This document shows, piece by piece, positions 41,212-48,645 of a stretch of DNA of 64,000 nt. The notes under the pieces were generated by a model. It saw only the letters and a list, made by a program, of their open reading frames with translations, made no database searches and was not told the DNA's origin. The stretch is taken from NCBI GenBank assembly GCA_038255255.1, contig JBBSLL010000001.1, forward strand, positions 186,001 through 250,000, written 5' to 3'. Position 1 is the first letter of the stretch; each line of letters begins with the position of its first letter. The translations under genes and the position numbers were made by a program. Origin of the DNA: JBBQNY01 sp038255255. GTDB lineage: Bacteria; Pseudomonadota; Gammaproteobacteria; Xanthomonadales; Ahniellaceae.

Positions 41212-41802
41212 ATGCTCCTCGACCCGGAAATTCTTGCCACCTTCGACGTGCTGCTAACTGCGGCGCGCGCTGGCCCAGATCCAGAGCCCACTGCCATGGC
41301 GCTCGCCACTGCCGGTGCAGACGGCAGGATCAGCGTACGGCAGGTCCTGCTCAAGGCCCACGACGAACGCGGATTCGTGTTCTACACGCACGCGACCAGC
41401 CGCAAGGGCCGCCAGCTCGCCGAGAGTTCGCGGGCCGCCCTGAATTTCTACTGGCGGCACCTTCCGACTGCCTCGCAGGTGCGCGTAGAAGGCGATGTGG
41501 AATTCGTCGCGGACGTGGAGGCCGATGCCTACTTCGCGACCCGCCCGCGCGACAGCCAGATCGGGGCCTGGGCCTCCGACCAGTCGCAGCCGATGGAATC
41601 GCCGGAACTGTTCGCCGCTCGGATCGCCGAGATCGGACACCGCTTCGAGGGCATCCCGGTGCCGAGGCCGCCGGCATGGCGCGGCTACCGGTTGCGGCCC
41701 GACCTCATTGAATTCTGGTACGCCCAGGTCCACCGGTTGCACCGGCGCGACAGCTTCGAATGGCACGATGGACGCTGGGTCCATCGATTGCTGTATCCCT
41801 GA
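41212..41802 (+). CDS. pdxH: Pyridoxamine 5'-phosphate oxidase
   Basis: 196 residues from ATG 41212 (MLLDPEILATF). Oxidises pyridoxine or pyridoxamine phosphate to PLP with FMN and O2. Motifs: AMALATAGADGRISVRQVLL, KAHDERGFVFYTHATSRKGR, LNFYWRHLPTASQVRVEGDV, RPRDSQIGAWASDQSQP and RLRPDLIEFWYAQVHRLHRR, then a C-terminal LLYP in place of the more common LAP. The frame opens ten codons earlier (41182). Next gene follows after 4 bases. Confidence 0.95.
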   Translation: MLLDPEILATFDVLLTAARAGPDPEPTAMALATAGADGRISVRQVLLKAHDERGFVFYTHATSRKGRQLAESSRAALNFYWRHLPTASQVRVEGDVEFVADVEADAYFATRPRDSQIGAWASDQSQPMESPELFAARIAEIGHRFEGIPVPRPPAWRGYRLRPDLIEFWYAQVHRLHRRDSFEWHDGRWVHRLLYP

Positions 41803-41806
41803 CCGC

Positions 41807-42619
41807 GTGTCGGGCCCGCGCCGCATCGTCTGCCTGACGGAAGAGCCGACGGAGACGCTGTACCTGCTCGGCGAAGAGTCCCGCATCGTCGGCATCAGCG
41901 GCTTCAGCGTGCGGCCGCCCAGGGCACGACGCGAGAAGCCGAAGGTCTCGTCCTTCATCAGCGCAAAACTGGACAAGATCCTTGCGCTCGAACCCGATCT
42001 CGCCATCGGATTCTCGGACATCCAGGCCGACATCGCGCGCGACCTCATCAAGGCCGGCATCGAAGTCTGGGTCAGCAACCATCGCAGCGTCGAAGGAATA
42101 CTCGACTACGTGCAGAGACTGGGCGCGATGGTCGGTGTCGCCACGCGCGCGAGCGAACTCGCGGGTTCGATGCGCGCCGGCCTCGACGCGATCGTCGCGG
42201 GGACGTCCGAGCACGACACGCGCCCGCGCGTCTATTTCGAGGAATGGGATGAGCCCGCCATTACCGGAATCCGCTGGGTGTCCGAGCTGGTGGCGATCGC
42301 CGGCGGCGACGATATTTTCCCCGAGCGGGCCGCGATGCCATTGGCTCGCGACCGCATCCTCGCTGATCGCGATGAGGTCATCCGGCGCGCCCCGGACATC
42401 ATCATCGGCAGCTGGTGCGGCAAGAAATTCCGACCCGAAAAGGTCGCCGCGCGCGCCGGGTGGGCGTCCATTCCCGCAGTCCGGCACGGCGAACTGCACG
42501 AAGTTCCCGCGTCGATCATCCTGCAGCCCGGTCCCGCCGCACTGACCGACGGGGTGGGGGCGCTGCACGCAATTATCCGCGGCTGGCACCAGCGCACTGC
42601 GGCCCGGCCTCGCACCTGA
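41807..42619 (+). CDS. Cobalamin-binding-like protein (BtuF family fold) without signal peptide
   Basis: 270 residues from GTG 41807. The fold is that of the BtuF/FepB-type binding proteins: RIVCLTEEPTETLYLLGEES, RIVGISGFSVRPPRARREKP, DKILALEPDLAIGFSDIQAD and GGDDIFPERAAM. BtuF proteins carry vitamin B12 in the periplasm, but this one has no signal peptide or lipobox, so it would stay in the cytoplasm unless the start is further upstream, where pdxH occupies the DNA. No ABC transporter genes are near. Ligand therefore uncertain. Four bases after pdxH, so probably an operon. Confidence 0.75.
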   Translation: MSGPRRIVCLTEEPTETLYLLGEESRIVGISGFSVRPPRARREKPKVSSFISAKLDKILALEPDLAIGFSDIQADIARDLIKAGIEVWVSNHRSVEGILDYVQRLGAMVGVATRASELAGSMRAGLDAIVAGTSEHDTRPRVYFEEWDEPAITGIRWVSELVAIAGGDDIFPERAAMPLARDRILADRDEVIRRAPDIIIGSWCGKKFRPEKVAARAGWASIPAVRHGELHEVPASIILQPGPAALTDGVGALHAIIRGWHQRTAARPRT

Positions 42620-42674
42620 GTTTGTTGCAGGGTGCGCATGAGGCAAGTGACGTGGTTGCGTTCGACGGCGCCGA

Positions 42675-43247
42675 TCAGCCGAGGCTTCCGGCAATCGCCA
42701 GGTCGAACAGCGGCCGCACGATCAGGATGCGGAGCAGCGTGATTGCGAGTATCGCGATGAGAGGAGACAGGTCGAAGCCGCCCAGCGATGGCAACACCCG
42801 CTGGATTGGGCGCAGGAGTGGATCGGTCAGCTGAGTAAGCACGGGCACTATCGGGCTGTCGTAGCCTCCTCCGAAGAGACTGAGAAGAGCCCGGAGGACG
42901 ATCAGGATCATCGCCATGACCAGCGAAAAATCCAGCAGCTTGGCGAGGCCCAGCAGCATGACGGCGCCGATGCCGGGCGCGCCGCCAGCCATGGACGTCA
43001 GGATCCACATCCACAGCAGCGCCAGTACCCACGCCAGGAGCAATGCCGGCCAATGGATGCGGCGTACCGGGATGAGTCGCTGCAATGGCATCAACAGCGG
43101 ATTGGTGATCTTGTAGATCGCCTGACAGATCGGGTTGTAGAAATTCGCGCGCAGCGCCTGCAGGGCGATGCGCAACAACAGAACGCCCAGCAGCAGCCCA
43201 AACGAGGCATTGACCAGCAAGGAGCCGGCATCGGTCAGGTAATTCAT
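42675..43247 (-). CDS. YggT-family integral membrane protein
   Basis: 190 residues with two YGGT domains, each with paired membrane helices (NPICQAIYKITNPLLMPLQR and SPIVPVLTQLTDPLLRPIQR show the repeated motif). Role not established; related proteins act in osmotic tolerance or cell division. Third gene of yggS-proC-yggT. Confidence 0.92.
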   Translation of the reverse strand: MNYLTDAGSLLVNASFGLLLGVLLLRIALQALRANFYNPICQAIYKITNPLLMPLQRLIPVRRIHWPALLLAWVLALLWMWILTSMAGGAPGIGAVMLLGLAKLLDFSLVMAMILIVLRALLSLFGGGYDSPIVPVLTQLTDPLLRPIQRVLPSLGGFDLSPLIAILAITLLRILIVRPLFDLAIAGSLG

Positions 43248-43271
43248 GTTCGCGTCGTCGGGTGGTTGGGC

Positions 43272-44093
43272 TCAGTCTGCCATGGCGTCGGCAAGCTCGC
43301 CGCCGCGTCGCGTCGCCGCGTCGATCGCAGTACCCACGAGTTCCCCGAATCCCCCCGCCTCGAATGCGGCGAGCGCAGCTGCCGTGGTTCCTCCGGGAGA
43401 GGTCACCCGATGTCGGAGTTCTGCAGGGGATTCATCGCTTGCCACGGCCATGCGCGCCGCGCCGAGCGCGGTGTGCAGCACCAGGGCCCGGGCGGTCGAA
43501 GCCGGGAGCCCCTGCTGGATCGCTGCCTTCTCGAGTGATTCCATCAACAGGAGGAAGTACGCGGGGCCGGAGCCGGAAACCGCAGTGACCGCGTCCATGA
43601 GTTCTTCGCGATCGATCCATACCGCTGCGCCCGCCGCCTCGAGCACGGATGCCGCTGCCGTTCGCTGTGACGGCGCGACCCGGGCGTTTGCAACCATTCC
43701 AGTGATGCCGGCACCGATCAGCGCAGGGGTGTTGGGCATGCTCCTCACGATCGCCTGACCTCCGCCGAGCCAGGCATCGAGTTGCGCCATGCGGATGCCT
43801 GCCGCGATCGAGATCCACAGCGTCCCGGGCGCGCGCGTCACCTTGGCGAGGACAGTGCACACGTTGCGCATGACCTGTGGCTTCACCGCGAGGACGACCA
43901 CGTCCGCCCCGGCGATGGCCAGCGCGTTGTCTTCGAACGTCGCGACGTCGAACTGCCTCGCGATGGCTTCGCGCGCCAGCGCATCGGGCTCGGCGACGCG
44001 AATGGCGAGTTCGCCACCTCGTGCGCGCAATCCTCCCACCAGGCTGCGGGCCATGTTGCCCCCGCCCACGAATGCAACCGTCGTCGAATTCAT
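43272..44093 (-). CDS. proC: Pyrroline-5-carboxylate reductase
   Basis: 273 residues. Last step of proline synthesis, P5C to proline with NAD(P)H. The N-terminal Rossmann motif is VAFVGGGNMARSLVGGLRARG; the C-terminal signature is VTAVSGSGPAYFLLLMESLE, then VTSPGGTTAAALAAFEAGGF. 24 bases upstream of yggT. Confidence 0.96.
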   Translation of the reverse strand: MNSTTVAFVGGGNMARSLVGGLRARGGELAIRVAEPDALAREAIARQFDVATFEDNALAIAGADVVVLAVKPQVMRNVCTVLAKVTRAPGTLWISIAAGIRMAQLDAWLGGGQAIVRSMPNTPALIGAGITGMVANARVAPSQRTAAASVLEAAGAAVWIDREELMDAVTAVSGSGPAYFLLLMESLEKAAIQQGLPASTARALVLHTALGAARMAVASDESPAELRHRVTSPGGTTAAALAAFEAGGFGELVGTAIDAATRRGGELADAMAD

Positions 44094-44156
44094 CGCGTCT
44101 CCATCGTGCAGTCAATCAGTGGTGCAGGTACGACGCCGCCACACTCGCGAAAAAAG

Positions 44157-44867
44157 CTAGAGCGTGCCGACAGGGTCGGTTGGAACCGGCGGGTCCTGCC
44201 CACTGCGCGTGCCGAACAGGGCGGTGCCCACGCGAACCATTGTCGCTCCCTCGGCGATCGCCAGTTCGAAATCGTCGCTCATCCCCATCGAAAGCGTGTC
44301 CACATGCGTAAAGTCATCCAGGGCTTTGTCGAAGAGGCGTCGCATGCGGGCGAACGACGCGCGGCGCGCATCCGGTTCGCTGCGGGCGTCCGGAATGGCC
44401 ATGAGTCCGCGCAATCGCAACCGGGGTTGCGCGGCGATGGCCTCGCACAGCGCCGGCACGTCCGCGGCAGCGCATCCAGACTTGCTGCTTTCGTCGTCGA
44501 TGTTGACTTCGACGAGCACGTTCAGCGGTGGCGACTCCGCGCTGCGGAATCGCGCCAGTTGCGAGACGATGCCAGCTCTGTCGACGCTTTGGACCCAGTC
44601 CGCGTGCAGCGCAGCGAGCCGGCACTTGTTGGACTGCAAAGCGCCGATGAGGTGCCACTCGAGTCCGATCCCGTCGAACACCTTGCGGCGCGCCACGAGC
44701 GCCTGGACATAGTTTTCGCCGAACGCGATTTGACCCAGGGCCGTGAGTTCCCGGACAGCGCCGTCGGGCTGTCTTTTGGAAACGGCCAGGAGGCGAACCC
44801 GGGTACCCGCGGCGAGCATTGCCTGCCCGATGCGTTGCTGGATCACATGTAGTGCCGAAAATTCCAT
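44157..44867 (-). CDS. PLP homeostasis protein, YggS family
   Basis: 236 residues. Single-domain TIM-barrel protein holding PLP by a Lys in LLAVSKRQPDGAVREL. Also FGENYVQ, EWHLIGALQSNK and LSMGMSDDFELAIAEGATMV, then RVGTALFG. No enzyme activity is known; it buffers PLP and affects amino acid metabolism. First gene of the yggS-proC-yggT group, divergent from pilT across 98 bases. Confidence 0.95.
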   Translation of the reverse strand: MEFSALHVIQQRIGQAMLAAGTRVRLLAVSKRQPDGAVRELTALGQIAFGENYVQALVARRKVFDGIGLEWHLIGALQSNKCRLAALHADWVQSVDRAGIVSQLARFRSAESPPLNVLVEVNIDDESSKSGCAAADVPALCEAIAAQPRLRLRGLMAIPDARSEPDARRASFARMRRLFDKALDDFTHVDTLSMGMSDDFELAIAEGATMVRVGTALFGTRSGQDPPVPTDPVGTL

Positions 44868-44965
44868 CGAAAACGTCGCAGAAGGCTTCGTCCATCAGGA
44901 TATACTCGGGACGAACCGTGTCGTAGCGGCCGCCGCGCGCCGGTGCGTTTCCGGGGGGAGAGTCC

Positions 44966-46003
44966 ATGGATATCGCGGAACTGCTGGCGTTTTCGGTCAA
45001 GAACAAGGCGTCCGACCTGCACCTGTCGGCGGGCCTGCCCCCGATGATCCGCGTCGACGGCGACGTGCGCCGCATCAACATTCCCGCCCTCGAGCACAAG
45101 CAGGTTCACGCGCTGGTCTACGACATCATGTCGGACAAGCAGCGACGCGACTACGAGGAATTCCTCGAGGTCGACTTCTCTTTCGAGATCCCCGGGCTGG
45201 CACGTTTCCGCGTGAACGCGTTCAACCAGAACCGTGGCGCCGGCGCGGTTTTCCGCACCATCCCCACGCAGATCCTGACCCTGGAAGACCTGGCGGCGCC
45301 CAAGATCTTCAAGGAGCTGATCGAACAGCCACAGGGGCTGATCCTGGTGACGGGTCCGACCGGCTCGGGCAAGTCGACCACCCTGGCGGCGATGGTCGAT
45401 CACATCAACAAGCTCGAGTACGGCCATATCCTCACGATCGAGGATCCGATCGAGTTCGTGCATACGTCACAGAAGTGCCTGGTCAACCAGCGCGAGGTGC
45501 ATCGCGATACGCACGGGTTCAACGAGGCGCTGCGCTCGGCGCTGCGCGAGGACCCGGACTTCATCCTGGTCGGCGAGATGCGCGACATCGAGACCATCCG
45601 CCTCGCGCTCACCGCGGCCGAGACGGGGCACCTGGTGTTCGCCACGCTGCATACATCGTCGGCGGCCAAGACCATCGACCGCATCATCGACGTGTTCCCC
45701 GCGGGCGAAAAGCCCATGGTCCGTTCGATGCTCTCCGAATCCCTGCGCGCGGTCGTCTCGCAGTCGCTCATGAAGAAGGTGGGCGGCGGGCGCATTGCGG
45801 CGCACGAAATCATGGTCGGCACCCCCGCCATCCGCAACCTGATCCGCGAGGACAAGGTTGCGCAGATGTATTCCTCCATCCAGACCGGTCAGAACGTGGG
45901 AATGCAGACGCTCGACCAATGCCTGCTCGACCTGGTGCGCCGTGGCCTCGTAACGCGCAACCAGGCGATCGGTTACGCCAAAGACAAGCGCGTTTTCGAG
46001 TAG
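44966..46003 (+). CDS. pilT: Type IV pilus retraction ATPase PilT
   Basis: 345 residues, the normal length. Hexameric ATPase that drives pilus retraction, twitching and DNA uptake. Walker A GPTGSGKSTTLAAMVDH, Asp box TIEDPIEFVH, Walker B ILVGEMRDIETIR and the His box TGHLVFATLHTSSA are intact, as is AIRNLIREDK in the C-terminus. GGGGGGAGAG lies before ATG 44966. Confidence 0.98.
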   Translation: MDIAELLAFSVKNKASDLHLSAGLPPMIRVDGDVRRINIPALEHKQVHALVYDIMSDKQRRDYEEFLEVDFSFEIPGLARFRVNAFNQNRGAGAVFRTIPTQILTLEDLAAPKIFKELIEQPQGLILVTGPTGSGKSTTLAAMVDHINKLEYGHILTIEDPIEFVHTSQKCLVNQREVHRDTHGFNEALRSALREDPDFILVGEMRDIETIRLALTAAETGHLVFATLHTSSAAKTIDRIIDVFPAGEKPMVRSMLSESLRAVVSQSLMKKVGGGRIAAHEIMVGTPAIRNLIREDKVAQMYSSIQTGQNVGMQTLDQCLLDLVRRGLVTRNQAIGYAKDKRVFE

Positions 46004-46025
46004 ACCGCGCTCCGGGAGACCCGCA

Positions 46026-47153
46026 ATGAGCGGTATCGATTTCTCGTCATTCCTGAAACTGATGGTCCACCGCAAGGCGTCGGACCTTTTCATCACGAGT
46101 GGCGTCGCTCCGTCGATCAAGGTGCACGGCCGGCTGCAGCCGATCACGCAGAGCCCGCTGACGCCGCCGCAGGCGCGCGACATGGTGCTCAATGTGATGA
46201 CGCCGGCGCAGCGCGAGGAATTCGAGAAGACCCACGAGTGCAACTTCGCGATCTCGATGCAGGGTGTCGGGCGCTTCCGCGTGTCCTGTTTCTACCAGCG
46301 CAACCAGGTCGGCATGGTGCTGCGCCGGATCGAAACCAAGATCCCGACGATCGAGGAGCTGCACCTGCCGCAGGTTTCGAAGTCGCTGGCGATGACCAAG
46401 CGCGGCCTCGTCATCATGGTCGGCGCGACCGGTACCGGCAAATCCACTTCGCTCGCGGCCATGATCGGCTATCGCAACCAGAACTCCTCGGGACACATCA
46501 TCACCATCGAGGACCCGATCGAATTCGTGCACCGGCACGAAGGCTGCATCGTCACGCAGCGCGAGGTCGGCATCGACACCGACTCGTGGGAGAACGCGCT
46601 CAAGAACACGCTTCGCCAGGCGCCCGACGTCATCATGATCGGCGAGGTGCGTACCCGGGAAACCATGGAACACGCCATCGCGTTCTCGGAAACCGGCCAC
46701 CTCGTGCTGTGCACCCTGCACGCCAACAACGCCAACCAGGCGCTCGACCGCATCATCCACTTCTTCCCGGACGACCGGCGGCCGCAGCTGTTGATGGACC
46801 TGTCGCTGAATCTCAAGGGCATCGTCGCCCAGCAGCTCGTGCCTACTCCCGATGGAAAGGGACGGCGCGTGGTGATGGAGGTGATGCTGGGTACCCCGCT
46901 GGCGCAGGATTACATCCGCGACGGCGAGATCCACAAGCTCAAGGAACTCATGAAGGAGTCGAGCAACCTGGGCATGCAGACCTTCGACCAACACCTGGTC
47001 GAGCTCTACCACGCCGGCGAGATCGCCTACGAAGAAGCCCTGCGCCACGCCGACTCCCAGAACGAAGTGCGGCTGCGCATCAAGCTTGCCCAGGGCGGCG
47101 ATGCCCACTCGCTGTCGCAGGGGCTCGATGGCGTGGAGCTGGTCGAGTCCTGA
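46026..47153 (+). CDS. pilU: Type IV pilus ATPase PilU
   Basis: 375 residues. PilT paralogue that works with PilT to increase retraction force. Walker A VGATGTGKSTSLAAMIGYRN, IEDPIEFVHRHEGC, MIGEVRTRETMEH and GHLVLCTLHANNANQ. Ends with a Leu/Val-rich tail (SLSQGLDGVELVES). 22 bases after pilT, one operon. Confidence 0.97.
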   Translation: MSGIDFSSFLKLMVHRKASDLFITSGVAPSIKVHGRLQPITQSPLTPPQARDMVLNVMTPAQREEFEKTHECNFAISMQGVGRFRVSCFYQRNQVGMVLRRIETKIPTIEELHLPQVSKSLAMTKRGLVIMVGATGTGKSTSLAAMIGYRNQNSSGHIITIEDPIEFVHRHEGCIVTQREVGIDTDSWENALKNTLRQAPDVIMIGEVRTRETMEHAIAFSETGHLVLCTLHANNANQALDRIIHFFPDDRRPQLLMDLSLNLKGIVAQQLVPTPDGKGRRVVMEVMLGTPLAQDYIRDGEIHKLKELMKESSNLGMQTFDQHLVELYHAGEIAYEEALRHADSQNEVRLRIKLAQGGDAHSLSQGLDGVELVES

Positions 47154-47199
47154 TGCCGTGGCCTGTCATCCGCGCGGTCTTGCCTGCGTTTGACTGGTC

Positions 47200-47688
47200 A
47201 TGAATAGCGCGCGATGGGGGATGGTATTGCTGATGGCCGGCGGGCTGTTGCCGCTGCGCGCGCAGACCGTGCCGAGCGGTTGCGACAGCATCGCCTCCAC
47301 GCCGGCCACGTACACGATCGACTACGTGGCGGACATCCAGCCGATCTGGTCGACCCGATGCGCGAACTGCCACGTCGATCACGGCGGTGCCCCATTAGGG
47401 GATCTTGATCTCGATCCGGAGCCGTCGTGGTTCAATCTGGTTGACGTCCAGAGCAGCCAAGACGCGACGCAGATTCGAGTGGTTCCGCGCGATGCCCTGC
47501 GTAGTCTGCTGTTTCGGAAAGTGAACTGCGCGAATCCTGGACTCGGACAGCGCATGCCGCTTCGACCGCCAGCCATTTCACTTTTGCAGCAAGCTCTGAT
47601 CTACGACTGGATCGAGGCCGGCGCGCCCAACGGAATCACCGACACGATCTTCTTCAACAACTTCGAGCTGCGCGGCTTCGTGCCGTGA
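47200..47688 (+). CDS. Exported protein with c-type haem motif and FE-type C-terminal tag
   Basis: 162 residues. Signal peptide with core MVLLMAGGLLPLRAQ. One CxxCH motif, CANCH at about 52-56 (IWSTRCANCHVDHGG), in a context like the planctomycete-type cytochrome C domain (ADIQPIWSTRC, LFRKVNCANPGLGQRMPLRP). A Cys pair (Cys28 and the Cys of NCANP) may form a disulfide. The C-terminus reads TIFFNNFELRGFVP, which resembles the FADGFE end of the protein at 52552-55656. Not part of pilTU by function as far as can be seen, though it follows by 47 bases. Confidence 0.75.
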   Translation: MNSARWGMVLLMAGGLLPLRAQTVPSGCDSIASTPATYTIDYVADIQPIWSTRCANCHVDHGGAPLGDLDLDPEPSWFNLVDVQSSQDATQIRVVPRDALRSLLFRKVNCANPGLGQRMPLRPPAISLLQQALIYDWIEAGAPNGITDTIFFNNFELRGFVP

Positions 47689-47705
47689 CTTGACTTGACT
47701 TGACT
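47686..47705. repeat. TGACT pentamer repeated four times
   Basis: Four perfect TGACT units begin at the stop codon of the preceding gene. It may vary by slippage. It lies between convergent genes and has no known function. Confidence 0.7.
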
Positions 47706-47731
47706 CCATCCGGCGGCTCAGTCCTGTCGCC

Positions 47732-47950
47732 TCACTGTTTTTCAGATCCCGGGTCGACCAGAGCATCGACGGCAACGCGCGGACGCTCGAGAGTGAAATC
47801 TTCCGGCAGGTGGGCCGCGCCGCGCCTCTCGAACGGATTGTGCCAGCTGTGCTGATTGTGCTGGTGCCGCGTGATCTTGATGATCTCTCCAGGCTGGATG
47901 CCCGCGATTGTCGCTCTCTGGGCGGCCGGCAAATCGATCGCGGCGCTCAC
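47732..47950 (-). CDS. Small hypothetical protein overlapping the pseudopilin stop
   Basis: 72 codons from a GTG at 47950 that overlaps the TGA of the pseudopilin gene (GTGA). The sequence reads like a real protein: SAAIDLPAAQRATIAGIQPG, then EIIKITRHQHNQHSWHNPFE and a Pro/Val-rich end. The codons are GC-rich at position 3, like the neighbours. It has a His-rich patch (HQHNQHSWH). No ribosome site is visible, so it would depend on coupling. It could also be a longer C-terminus of the pseudopilin reached by a frameshift. I recognise no family. Confidence 0.45.
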   Translation of the reverse strand: MSAAIDLPAAQRATIAGIQPGEIIKITRHQHNQHSWHNPFERRGAAHLPEDFTLERPRVAVDALVDPGSEKQ

Positions 47951-48504
47951 GGGCAGGAGGCAGCGTGGGCTGGCGCGGGAGCAACGCGCGCCCGGCCACC
48001 GACGTTGACGATGACGAGTCGACGCGCAACGCCGCCCGCGTCGCAGATCCTCAATGTCAGGTTGGTGCCGGCGTTGCGACCGTCGGCGCGAAAGCGCAGC
48101 GAGCGACGGCCCCCGGTGGTCGCAACGCGGCGCCCGGCAAGGTCGCTCGCCTGGGCCACCGAAAATATCGTTTCGTTCGGATCGGGCGACCCGTCTCCGT
48201 CGAGGTCCTGGAAGCCTATCCACCCGAAGGTGAAGTTCGAGCTGCCGATGCAGTGGCGCGAGTCCGTGCTGGGACAGAACACAGTGCGCGTACGGGCAAA
48301 AATGGCCTCGCTGCGGGTGCGGGCCAGGTCGGCTACCAGCCGGTTGGCGACGGTCGTCGTCCGGTTGCGCTCGATCAGGGTGGTGAAGTTGGGGATGGCC
48401 ACGCCCAGCATCACGCCGACGATCCCGAGTGTCGCCATGAGTTCGAGAACGGTGATGCCGCGAACGCCCGCCGGGCTCGCGAAATTCCTTTTCGTTTCCG
48501 CCAT
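47947..48504 (-). CDS. FimT/GspH-type pseudopilin (minor pilin)
   Basis: 185 residues. Prepilin leader ending in Gly before the hydrophobic helix ITVLELMATLGIVGVMLG, with Glu at +5, the mark of type IV pilins and type II secretion pseudopilins. A GspH-type domain follows (NRLVADLARTRSEAIFARTR, TVFCPSTDSRHC, GWIGFQDLDGDGSPDPNE, SLRFRADGRNAGTNLTLRIC). Two Cys pairs could form disulfides. Probably a minor pilin of the type IV pilus system. Overlaps the small ORF downstream. Confidence 0.88.
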   Translation of the reverse strand: MAETKRNFASPAGVRGITVLELMATLGIVGVMLGVAIPNFTTLIERNRTTTVANRLVADLARTRSEAIFARTRTVFCPSTDSRHCIGSSNFTFGWIGFQDLDGDGSPDPNETIFSVAQASDLAGRRVATTGGRRSLRFRADGRNAGTNLTLRICDAGGVARRLVIVNVGGRARVAPAPAHAASCP

Positions 48505-48645
48505 CGCGTGACCTCCTGACCGGGAAGGCCACGATCCCGGGGAGCCGCCGTGGAATCATCGGCAAATCGCTATGCCGGCGGGTAGGAAATCTCCGCAGCA
48601 TCCCCATCTCGTTAGGCTTGCCCGCCGCGCACGGATCGACCCCCG

